DNA of 37,945 nt, taken from NCBI GenBank assembly GCA_047623555.1, contig JBLHMP010000035.1, positions 1 through 37,945 on the forward strand, given 5' to 3'. Positions 8,158 through 15,979 of this stretch are shown here, piece by piece. Source of the stretch: NORP181 sp047623555 (GTDB taxonomy: Bacteria; Pseudomonadota; Alphaproteobacteria; Rhodobacterales; Rhodobacteraceae). Made by a program: the position numbers and the translations under genes. The notes under the pieces are model-generated. The model had not been told where the DNA came from. It searched no databases and saw only the letters and a program-made list of their open reading frames with translations. Position 1 is the stretch's first letter. Every line of letters starts with the position of its first letter.

Positions 8158-9627
8158 TTATTTCAACCGATCAAGCTGCTCTTTGTAAGCCCGCGAAAAT
8201 TCGCGGCTGAACAAATCGTGGAAATCGTTTTCCGCCTGATCAGATATCTCAGCATATAGCTTTTCGTAGACTTCCCAATACCGCGCCTTCTTGCCGCGCA
8301 ACAATGACCCAAATCCACCGCCAGTTTCAATCGTACCGGCAAGAACCTCGGGGTTCAGCTTGGCCAATATCCCCTTAAGCGCCGCCTCCATGCCAGTCAC
8401 CATGGCGATTTCATGCGCCTTGATGTCCTTTAGCGCCTCTTCGGTCGCGGTCTCGGGGCTTAGATAGCCTTTGGTGGCGGGGCGCACCATTGCCTCGATG
8501 GCCTGTTCTGGGCTGATCGAGAATTTCAACGGGTTGTTGCCGCCAGCATTGATCATGGTCTGTTCAATGCGGAATTCGCTTTTGATCGACGTTCGGGTCA
8601 TCAGGATTTCGCGCAGGCCCGTCACCAGCGCCTTGGTCACCCGGCCCATACGGGCCATCGTCGTGGTAAGATCGGCGTCGCTAACCGTGACCTCATCAGC
8701 GCCAAATGCCTTAAGAAATGCCCGCGCGGCATCGCTGTCGGCGGCAGGTTCAGCCGCGACCTCGGATGTCGGTTCTGAATTTGGTTCGGGTGTTGGCTCT
8801 GGGATCGCGGGGCGGGCCGCAACGGGTTCAGGGGCTGACGTCGCAGCCTCAGGAAAAGGATCGGCCGCCATCGGCATTCGCGCCGAAACAATTGTGGCAG
8901 GCTGAAGCGGTGGCGTTTTCACCGGGCCGCCCAACAAGTCATCATCCCAGTCATCCGGGATCAAATTTGAAGAGACCGCCTGCGGAATAAACGCATCCTG
9001 CCCACTGGGATTGTGCATTGCAATGCTGCCACCCTGTCCGTCGCGGCCATCATCGGGTTTGTTAAAGAACGGGTCTTCTTCTTCGCCCAGCGGTGGCAAA
9101 AGATCGTCTATCGGATCAACCGGATTAAGTTGCGACGGCCCGGTTGGGCCTTCATCCGCCCCCAGCAGATCGTCCAGAAAATCACCTCCGGGACCGGCAT
9201 CATCCAGCAGCGCCAAGGGGTCCGGGGCATTTTCCGCAATGCCGTGCGATGCCGCAGCCTGCGCCACCGGGGTGGCGATCAGATCACCGATATCGGCCAA
9301 ATCGCCACCGATTTCCACCAGCAGCTCATATGAACCCGCCGACAAAACATCACCGTTGTTCAGTGGCGTTGCGATTCGACCTAACGGGATTTTGGAATAA
9401 TTCAGAAACGTCCCATTGGTCGACAGGTCCACAATCACCACATTGCCATTGTGATCCTCGATCACAAAGTGGTTTTTGGACAGCATCCGGTCCGGGTCAG
9501 GCAGCACCATATCATTGGCCGGGCCGCGCCCAACTGTCAGACTGCCACCCTGCATTTGCACAGGCTGCGCCCCACCAGGCATCGCCCCGGATGACTGAAA
9601 TTTTAGCGTGATAGCCATGCCTGACAT
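8158..9627 (-). CDS. tagH: FHA-domain T6SS regulator/scaffold (TagH/Fha)
   Basis: A 489-aa protein from ATG 9627, whose A overlaps the last base of the PAAR stop codon, behind a GGAGG site; ATG 9618 (MAITLKF) is an alternative, and the longer frame from 9684 lies inside the PAAR gene and is rejected. Residues 8-105 are an FHA domain with the phosphothreonine-binding residues: GR at 33-34, S50-K-N-H53, and N71-G-T73. The middle (about 110-330) is a low-complexity acidic and Pro/Ala/Glu-rich linker with LDDLL (151-155), IDDLL (173-177) and DDDLL (228-232). The C-terminal ~170 residues match the conserved T6SS FHA-protein C-terminal domain. In known systems Fha binds phosphorylated TssL or itself to trigger assembly. 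The DDLL motifs recur in the sheath-fusion protein of this operon. Confidence 0.92.
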   Translation of the reverse strand: MSGMAITLKFQSSGAMPGGAQPVQMQGGSLTVGRGPANDMVLPDPDRMLSKNHFVIEDHNGNVVIVDLSTNGTFLNYSKIPLGRIATPLNNGDVLSAGSYELLVEIGGDLADIGDLIATPVAQAAASHGIAENAPDPLALLDDAGPGGDFLDDLLGADEGPTGPSQLNPVDPIDDLLPPLGEEEDPFFNKPDDGRDGQGGSIAMHNPSGQDAFIPQAVSSNLIPDDWDDDLLGGPVKTPPLQPATIVSARMPMAADPFPEAATSAPEPVAARPAIPEPTPEPNSEPTSEVAAEPAADSDAARAFLKAFGADEVTVSDADLTTTMARMGRVTKALVTGLREILMTRTSIKSEFRIEQTMINAGGNNPLKFSISPEQAIEAMVRPATKGYLSPETATEEALKDIKAHEIAMVTGMEAALKGILAKLNPEVLAGTIETGGGFGSLLRGKKARYWEVYEKLYAEISDQAENDFHDLFSREFSRAYKEQLDRLK

Positions 9628-9926
9628 CAGCCTCCGACAAGTACGGTGAAACAGCCCAGGGTGATCATGCCACCACAGGCGCAATTATCCATTACCCGGG
9701 CCGCTGGCATTTTGCCAATCAACACAGTTGCAGAGCCTTTGACAATCGGGTGCGGCGGCACCGACAGTGTCATATCCCCGAGCCGGGCTGCGGGCATGCT
9801 CCCGACCAACACCGTTGGTAAACATGGCGGCGCAATTGGCAATGGGATCGGCAACGCCGGTGGCGGCGGTATCGACGGCAACATACAGGCGTGCAAATCA
9901 AGCACTCGGGCCTGTGGAAATCCCAT
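9627..9926 (-). CDS. PAAR-domain spike tip protein
   Basis: A 99-aa PAAR-family protein with two symmetric blocks (PTVLVGSMPAARLGD near 37-51 and TVLIGKMPAARVMD near 67-80), followed by the cluster CACGGMITLGC that holds the metal-ligand Cys residues. PAAR proteins cap the VgrG trimer with a sharp metal-stabilised cone and can carry effectors. The protein is a bare PAAR with no toxin extension. AGGGAG lies about ten bases before the ATG; the gene is 15 bases after its upstream neighbour and one base overlaps tagH. Confidence 0.92.
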   Translation of the reverse strand: MGFPQARVLDLHACMLPSIPPPPALPIPLPIAPPCLPTVLVGSMPAARLGDMTLSVPPHPIVKGSATVLIGKMPAARVMDNCACGGMITLGCFTVLVGG

Positions 9927-9941
9927 ATCCAGAAACTCCCT

Positions 9942-10535
9942 TTATGTTTCAACCAGGGTGAGCTGGCCATTGCCCCCCCGTGCAATATTTATTGCCCGGT
10001 CAATCAACAATTGGCCATGTTCTTCAAACTTATCAGAAAGTTCGCCCAGCGCTACCACATTCATCGCAAATGCCGCCGCTTCTGCGGCGCCAGCAGGCGC
10101 CGGATATTGCGCCATATCTCCGGGGCCAAGCGTGCCATCCCCATAGAGCACCGCAATGGCACAATTGACCGTGTCATCATCGACATAGGCATGATCCATT
10201 GCCGCCCGCGCCGCATTGCGGTTTTCCTCCGATGGGTCGAACACCCAGTTTTCGGATTTGGCCAGCGAGGGCGGGTCTTTGTCAGACTTCGGACCAATAT
10301 AATCGCGCGCCGCCATGCAGGCCCACCAGACCCGTTCGCGCGGCGGCAAAGCCACGGCCAACAGCAACAGCAAATCCACCAACGCACCTTTGGCGTCCAA
10401 CTCGGCCAGCACAACTTCGGCCAGTGCCGTCGGCGGTGCCTCAATTGGCGTTTTAAGCAAGATATTGGCCTGCGACAGCATTTTGACCGCCGGTTCAGCG
10501 GGTATCTTGACGAGATTTTTGAAACGTTCGCTCAT
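9942..10535 (-). CDS. T6SS-associated accessory protein between vgrG and PAAR (DUF6931-like, tentative)
   Basis: A 197-aa soluble, mostly helical acidic protein with no signal peptide. Visible segments include an Ala/Leu-rich helix (about 49-64, ALVDLLLLLAVALPPR), a WWACMAARDY motif and a C-terminal helix-rich part with AAEAAAFAMNVVALG. I associate it tentatively with DUF6931, small proteins seen beside T6SS genes; the function is not known to me. Its position between vgrG (8 bases away) and the PAAR gene (15 bases) would suit a chaperone/adaptor that loads PAAR or an effector on VgrG, but that is inference. No toxin motif is visible. Confidence 0.72.
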   Translation of the reverse strand: MSERFKNLVKIPAEPAVKMLSQANILLKTPIEAPPTALAEVVLAELDAKGALVDLLLLLAVALPPRERVWWACMAARDYIGPKSDKDPPSLAKSENWVFDPSEENRNAARAAMDHAYVDDDTVNCAIAVLYGDGTLGPGDMAQYPAPAGAAEAAAFAMNVVALGELSDKFEEHGQLLIDRAINIARGGNGQLTLVET

Positions 10536-10543
10536 GCCAGCAC

Positions 10544-12586
10544 CTAATTTATCATCGTCAGGCCGCCTTTAAGGGTCAGCATCGCGCTCCCTTTGACGGT
10601 CGTCATAGTGCTTTTGATCTCGGCCATTGCGTCGCCTTCAATCTTGATCATCGGCCCCTTGATGGTCACTCCGGAATTGTCGATCTTGATCGAGCTTCCC
10701 CCCACCGTGAGCAGGATTTCCAGCGCCGCCTCCATCTTAATTTTGCCTGCCGCGACATCTACAGTCATGTTGCCGCTAGAAACTGTGGTGGCGTAATTTC
10801 CTTCGATCGTTTGGGTTTTATCCGTCTCGATTTCAATTTCCTGGCTGCCGGTCTCGATGGTGAAAAAGTGATCGCCATCCAGAATGGTTTCGGTGACATT
10901 CTGCTTCACCACCTGACTCAGACTGCCATCACCGCCATGGTCGCCCTCGTCAATTTCCTCAACGCCAATACATACAACTGATTTGTTTTTAATCAGCACC
11001 TGGTGATCTTTTTGCGCCTGAAAGCGCATCATCTCTGCGCCCGTTTTATCCTCAAGCATCAGCTCGTTATAGCCGCCACCGCCTTTTGAGGAATTGGTTT
11101 TCACCCCTGACTGTGTCTTGTTGGCGGGCAATTCATAGGGCGGCATTGTGTCTTTGTTATAAAGCATCCCGGTGCAAATTGGCCGATCCGGGTCGCCTTC
11201 TTCAAACTGGATAACCACCTCTTGGCCAATACGAGGCACCGCGATGATACCCCAGCCTTTGCCTGACCACGGCGTCACAACCCGAATCCAACAAGACGCG
11301 TTTTCGTCTTTCTTGCCTTCGCGATCCCAATGAAACTGGACCTTGATACGCCCATATTCATCCGTGGTGATTTCTTCGCCTGCTTCGCCGACAACTATTG
11401 CCGTGTGCAGGCCGGGAATTTCCGGCCAAGGCGTAATCAAAGGGGCACGAAACTGTTCTTGTTTCGGGATTGCGCCAAATGTGCAGGCATAGGCATCTGT
11501 TTCCATATTTTCAGGAAACTCCATATTCTGAACCTCTAGATCACGGCGCAAATCACCTTCGTCAAAATCAGTACTGACCTGAAAGTAATGCGCCGCGTCC
11601 GTGACCAGATATTCAATATTGGCATTTTTGTCAGGGTGATCCGTAAGCGTAAAGGTATAGCCCGCGCCCAGCGTTCGCACACTGCCAGCCCCACGCCAGT
11701 GTTGATGGCGCACCGCCTCGGCCTCCATCTTTACCCGTGCTCGTTTGGTGCCAAGTCCGGTGTCTTTGCGATAGTGGCCCGGGGTATCGTAAACCTCAAG
11801 TTCCTTGCGGTTATGCGTGCCCTTCTTGATTGATTCCGACACTTTCAAATCTGCCGCCGGAGACAGAAAATCGAAATCATTCAGCGTGACCTTACCACGG
11901 GTCAATGTTTCTTCGGGCGCCCATTCGGCAATATGATCGCCGCGGCGGCGGTCGTTCTTATTGCGCGCATGATATTCAAGAGACGCATTTTCAGGCACCG
12001 GGGAATGGCCGCTAACACCGTCACATAAGGTCAGTTTTTCAACAGCGTTCTGATTCAGTTTATTGTCGAAATAGTAATATATTCCCTCTTCTTCCATCAG
12101 TCGGCAGATAAAATCGTAATCGCTCTCACGGTACTGCACGCAATACGTGCGCTTGCCTGCGGTTTCCGACAGACGGTTGGTAAAGTCGGTAAAACCAGTC
12201 TCGGAAAATATCTGCTCGATGATTTCAACAGCCCTCATTTCCTGGAATACCCGGCAATCCTGGGTGCGTGTCAGCATCCAGAACCAAGGGCGTACTTCGG
12301 CGGCGTAGTGACCATAGCCAGCATGCAACCCAAGACATTCCACCGACACAACCGTACCCGAGAATTTACGTTCCCCGTCGGCCGCCGTCTTAATATGCAC
12401 GCTCATCGCGCGGCCAAGGATTTCGGCCAGCCTTATAGCTTTGTTCTTGGATTGAAATTCGATTGTCGTTTCGGTCAGCGTGCTTAGCTTTTCGCGCACA
12501 ATCGCACGCTTTAGCAGCATGTCTTTTGCCGGGTAGGTTCCCGACATCCAAACCATTGCTTTGGAATGTGATTTACTTTCTGCCAT
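10544..12586 (-). CDS. vgrG: VgrG (TssI) spike protein
   Basis: A 680-aa VgrG from ATG 12586, chosen because AAAGGA lies about seven bases upstream; an ORF start at 12613 lacks such a site. The N-terminal ~400 residues are the gp27-like part (for example the YRESDYDFICRLMEEEGIYY block), followed by the gp5 OB-fold (EYGRIKVQFHWDREG, CWIRVVTPWSGKGWG, PRIGQEVVIQFEEGDPDRP) and a C-terminal beta-helix of alternating-hydrophobic repeats (VTIKGPMIKIEGDAM). It ends with the helix and carries no effector extension, so cargo must ride on PAAR, Hcp or an adaptor. VgrG trimers tip the Hcp tube and are secreted. Confidence 0.96.
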   Translation of the reverse strand: MAESKSHSKAMVWMSGTYPAKDMLLKRAIVREKLSTLTETTIEFQSKNKAIRLAEILGRAMSVHIKTAADGERKFSGTVVSVECLGLHAGYGHYAAEVRPWFWMLTRTQDCRVFQEMRAVEIIEQIFSETGFTDFTNRLSETAGKRTYCVQYRESDYDFICRLMEEEGIYYYFDNKLNQNAVEKLTLCDGVSGHSPVPENASLEYHARNKNDRRRGDHIAEWAPEETLTRGKVTLNDFDFLSPAADLKVSESIKKGTHNRKELEVYDTPGHYRKDTGLGTKRARVKMEAEAVRHQHWRGAGSVRTLGAGYTFTLTDHPDKNANIEYLVTDAAHYFQVSTDFDEGDLRRDLEVQNMEFPENMETDAYACTFGAIPKQEQFRAPLITPWPEIPGLHTAIVVGEAGEEITTDEYGRIKVQFHWDREGKKDENASCWIRVVTPWSGKGWGIIAVPRIGQEVVIQFEEGDPDRPICTGMLYNKDTMPPYELPANKTQSGVKTNSSKGGGGYNELMLEDKTGAEMMRFQAQKDHQVLIKNKSVVCIGVEEIDEGDHGGDGSLSQVVKQNVTETILDGDHFFTIETGSQEIEIETDKTQTIEGNYATTVSSGNMTVDVAAGKIKMEAALEILLTVGGSSIKIDNSGVTIKGPMIKIEGDAMAEIKSTMTTVKGSAMLTLKGGLTMIN

Positions 12587-12649
12587 AACTAGTCCTTTCA
12601 GCAAGGATCGCAAAATGTGTTTGGCTAGTGCCTAAAATATAATGTGACA

Positions 12650-15600
12650 CTATAAATCCCCTAACAAAGCGGCGAGTTCAGCGTCAAGATCATCGGTATC
12701 GTCGACATCGGTATCTGTGTCTGAGACATCGGTATCTGTGTCATCGGCAAAACCGGCCAGCAGATCATCCAGATCAATATCATCGTCGTCAACATCGCCC
12801 TCAATGTCGACATCATCGTTACTGGCATCTGTATCGTCAACCACAGGCACCAGCTTTGACGGCGATGGATCCGGTAGCGCAATATCGCTCCAGGGTCCCA
12901 AAATTTCACCGCCCCCCAAGGACTGAAAAGATGCGAGTCGCACATCATCCCGGCCTTTGATCGACAGCACAGACATATACCCGCGCACGACCGCCTTTTC
13001 CACCTTGTCCAGCGTCAGGTTGCGTTCTGTACACGGCAGCGCCACCTGATCGCCATAGCTGTCTGTGACAAAATGATAGGGCATGTCGCCCAAAGACATG
13101 ATCGAGCCCAACCCCATGCTGGCGCCATTCTCACGAAATGATTTGGCCAATAGAATCGCCACCAGAACCACCGGATTGGCCCAGAGCATTCCGCCAAGAC
13201 CTCTGGCCATGGTGAATTCCTCAAAGGCGAACTCATAGATCGGTTCGGATTTCGCCCCATACGGACGGCGCAACAAGAAACGCGGCGACACGATGCCCAG
13301 GTGTTTGGCCTCGGGCATGGCGCGCAATGTGTCCCAGGCGGTGGCCACAAGCGGGTGCCGATCCTGTTTCTCGGTGTCCAGAAACGCCGGGCTGATGGCG
13401 GCAAAAAACGGCGCGTCCGCATGCGCCGCCACCCGCGCAATTCGCCCGAGGATTTCCGCGTGTGGCGGTGTCTCCTCAAACGTATAAAGCCCGATCAGCG
13501 CCGAATAGCCGCCGCGGCCGTTTTCTTCGTCCAGCGGGGATTCGGTCAGCAATCGCACAAAACCGGATGTTGCCAGATCCTCTGCCGTTGCCAGATCGGC
13601 AGCGATCTCTTCGGCGGAAATGTCATACAGGATTACGTCAAGCGTATCGTCGGTTTCAACCGAACGCGCGATCAGGTCAATTGAACGCCACTGCGCCTCG
13701 AGCGATTGAAATTCCGGGTGATGCAGCACCAACCGCATCGCCGCTGACAACGCCTCATCGACCGCGCCCTGCATCGCCACCGCATCCGCATCCGGCACCG
13801 CGCGAATATGCGGCCCGACAATCCGGGCCAGCAAATCCTCAATCGGCGAAGCCTGCGTTAACGTCGCCCCAGTATCGCCAATCAGTTTTTGAAAATCGCT
13901 AAGTTTCAGATCGGCAGGCACCGTGTTACCCGATGATGTCCTGCGTGTCGGCGCCACCGCTTTGCCGTGTTTTTCACCCCACGCCCGCAACGTTCGCATG
14001 GCATGATCCGCCGTTGCGCCGCTGTCCAGTTGCCCGCGCAACCCCACCAGTTCCGCAAACAATTCAACGTTTTCATAGAGCTCATCTGGATGCAGATCAT
14101 CCAAACCGCCCAATTTGACCGCCACCCCGGCCCCCTCTTTGCCAATCGGAAGCACCAGATCAGTGGCGAAACCCGTAATCACATCCTCAACCGTATCTGG
14201 GTCCAACAGGATGGGCGCGCGCGCCGCCAATGCGTCACCGGTTTCCAACAACCCACGCGCGGCACGACCGGAAAAATCACCCAATATCGCCATGCGGAAC
14301 CGTTTTCGGTTCAACTTTTGCGGCTCTGGCCGGTCAGCGTTTAGCTGTCCATAGGCGAATTCGGGGTCTTCCATCTGTGAGTCATCATCATCAGCGATTT
14401 CGGTTTCGTCTAACCCGTCCAACACGCTGTCCAGATCATCCCCATCGCTCAGGTCGGCCAAAAGGGCATCCAAATCATCAACAGAGGTGTCCGCCGTATT
14501 CGTGTCCTCGGTCTGAGCATCCACATCACCCAGACTTGCCAGCAGATCATCAAGATCGTCGGAGCCTTCTTCTGCATCCTCAGATCCAACATCCTCGGGC
14601 GCCAGATCATCGACCGGTTCATCGGCCAATAGGTCATCCAGATTGCTATCCGCGTCGTCGCCCAAACCTGCCAGCAGATCATCCAGATCGTCAGTGCCTT
14701 CTTCTGTGGTGGTCTCTGAGTCTTCAACCGTCAACAAATCATCAAGAGCAGCCAAATCATCATCTGTGGCCGCCGCCTCGACATCCTCCTCCAGCCCGTC
14801 CAAATCGCTTTGAACGGCATCTCCGTCAGTCAAATTGGCCAACACATCGCCAAGGTCACTGGCCTCTTCTACCTCTGGAAAATCCGCTACAAGGTAGGCC
14901 AATAGACCATCGGTCGTATCCTCCTCAACATTCGCAACGTCGATGTTTGCAAGACTGTCGAGCGCCAAAGCAGTGTCATCCGGGGTCTCGCCCTCATCCG
15001 CTAGATCGGCGGATAACTCAGCCAAAAGATCGTCAGTCGTGTCTCTCTGAACCTGTGCAATTTCGATATCCGCCAGACTGTCGAGCACTGAGCCAAGGTC
15101 GTCCGGCGTCTCTTCTTTGTCGGGCAGGTCCGCTGCGAGATGGGCCAGCACATCATCGGTATCTTCGGCTTTGGTCTCGGCTGTTTCAACCAATACCAGA
15201 CTGTCCAACGCATCCCCGACGGCATCCGCTTTGGCCAATTCCTCGGGTGCGGCATCGACCAGATTGGCCAACACATCTGCCGCACTGTCCTCGGCAATGT
15301 CGGCGACCTTAGCCATTGCCAGGCTCTCAAGGGCCGCGCCAAGGTTGTCTGTTTCGGGCGTTTCATCCGGAATGGGCCCTCGCAAGCCATCCAGAACGCC
15401 CGACGTTTTATCCTCTTTGACCTCATTATCTGGGCCAAGCGCCCGCAGGCTCTCTAAGGCCCCAGTGCTGTCAAAACCTCTGTCAGAACCGCCGCCTGCT
15501 GCCGCAGAAATGGCGCTCATAAGCCCGGTGTCGGCCAGAATTTTCTCAATCAACGCCTCGGCACCGGACTTGCCGTCCATATAGGCCAGCAAGTCAGAAA

Positions 15601-15979
15601 GCTGGGTGCGGGCCTCAAGCAATGGCCGCAGGGATTCCACCTTTGAGGCAATCGCGGCAGGCGAGAAATCTTCCATCTTTTCAAATGTCAGATCGACCGC
15701 CATGTTGCCTTCGCCGGTCAACGTGTTGGGCACCGTGAACGTCGCGCGCGGCTGCATTGCCTTCATCCGGCTGTCGAAATTATCAACGTCGATCTCAAGG
15801 AAACTGCGGTCTGCCACCGAGGGCTGTGCCACCCTGGACTTGCCAGACAGGTCAGACATGACCCCCATCACAAACGGTAACTGAACCTTTTTCTCGGATC
15901 CGTAGAGTTCAACATCATATTCGATCTGCACCCTTGGCGCGCGATTGCGGGCGATGAATTTTTGCGATCCAGTAGTCAT
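12650..15979 (-). CDS. TssB-repeat-TssB'-TssC' fusion: second, chimeric sheath-like protein
   Basis: An 1109-aa chimera. Residues 1-157 are a full TssB, about 82% identical (123 of 150, hand-counted, no gaps) to the separate tssB at 27536-28048. Residues 171-375 are five ~41-aa acidic repeats; 376-545 are strings of DDLDDLL-type motifs. Residues 556-650 form a second, divergent TssB-like domain (RFRMAILGDFSGRA aligns with PFVMGVMSDLAGKS of TssB). Residues ~738-1022 match TssC from its N-terminal helix (HHPEFQSLEAQWRSIDLI) through RFLLRRPYG and FAFEEF to the FQSLGG/AQSLHK region, but the last ~125 residues of TssC are missing and replaced by an acidic tail (1045-1109) ending in more DDLL motifs. 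The ATG overlaps the sodium-channel stop by four bases. Normal TssB and TssC exist in the operon, so this is additional. A role in capping, length control or baseplate contact is inference. Confidence 0.9.
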   Translation of the reverse strand: MTTGSQKFIARNRAPRVQIEYDVELYGSEKKVQLPFVMGVMSDLSGKSRVAQPSVADRSFLEIDVDNFDSRMKAMQPRATFTVPNTLTGEGNMAVDLTFEKMEDFSPAAIASKVESLRPLLEARTQLSDLLAYMDGKSGAEALIEKILADTGLMSAISAAAGGGSDRGFDSTGALESLRALGPDNEVKEDKTSGVLDGLRGPIPDETPETDNLGAALESLAMAKVADIAEDSAADVLANLVDAAPEELAKADAVGDALDSLVLVETAETKAEDTDDVLAHLAADLPDKEETPDDLGSVLDSLADIEIAQVQRDTTDDLLAELSADLADEGETPDDTALALDSLANIDVANVEEDTTDGLLAYLVADFPEVEEASDLGDVLANLTDGDAVQSDLDGLEEDVEAAATDDDLAALDDLLTVEDSETTTEEGTDDLDDLLAGLGDDADSNLDDLLADEPVDDLAPEDVGSEDAEEGSDDLDDLLASLGDVDAQTEDTNTADTSVDDLDALLADLSDGDDLDSVLDGLDETEIADDDDSQMEDPEFAYGQLNADRPEPQKLNRKRFRMAILGDFSGRAARGLLETGDALAARAPILLDPDTVEDVITGFATDLVLPIGKEGAGVAVKLGGLDDLHPDELYENVELFAELVGLRGQLDSGATADHAMRTLRAWGEKHGKAVAPTRRTSSGNTVPADLKLSDFQKLIGDTGATLTQASPIEDLLARIVGPHIRAVPDADAVAMQGAVDEALSAAMRLVLHHPEFQSLEAQWRSIDLIARSVETDDTLDVILYDISAEEIAADLATAEDLATSGFVRLLTESPLDEENGRGGYSALIGLYTFEETPPHAEILGRIARVAAHADAPFFAAISPAFLDTEKQDRHPLVATAWDTLRAMPEAKHLGIVSPRFLLRRPYGAKSEPIYEFAFEEFTMARGLGGMLWANPVVLVAILLAKSFRENGASMGLGSIMSLGDMPYHFVTDSYGDQVALPCTERNLTLDKVEKAVVRGYMSVLSIKGRDDVRLASFQSLGGGEILGPWSDIALPDPSPSKLVPVVDDTDASNDDVDIEGDVDDDDIDLDDLLAGFADDTDTDVSDTDTDVDDTDDLDAELAALLGDL
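14855..15469 (-). repeat. Five degenerate ~123-bp repeats coding a 41-aa acidic unit
   Basis: Inside the fusion protein, residues 171-211, 211-252, 253-294, 295-335 and 336-375 repeat one plan: (L)G-x-ALDSLA-x(4-5)-VA-x(3)-DTTDDLLA-x-L-x-ADLPD-x-EETPDD. Each unit is two short predicted helices joined by acidic turns. Units 3 and 4 are the most alike; the first is the most diverged. Confidence 0.8.

Noticed and set aside
9628..9684. Longer N-terminus of the FHA protein
   Set aside because: The extra 19 residues are coded inside the PAAR gene and are not FHA-like; the ATG at 9627 follows GGAGG and overlaps the PAAR stop, as is usual in this operon.
14230..15312. A 360-aa plus-strand frame rich in Pro, His and Arg
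   Set aside because: It is the antisense shadow of the acidic repeats (GAT/GAC codons read backwards as ATC/GTC and shifted to CCA/CAT/CGx); no ribosome binding site and low-complexity composition.
14345..15469. CRISPR-like or tandem DNA array
   Set aside because: The repeats are degenerate at DNA level, in frame and continuous with coding sequence; they are protein repeats, with no constant spacers. No CRISPR array was seen anywhere in the window.
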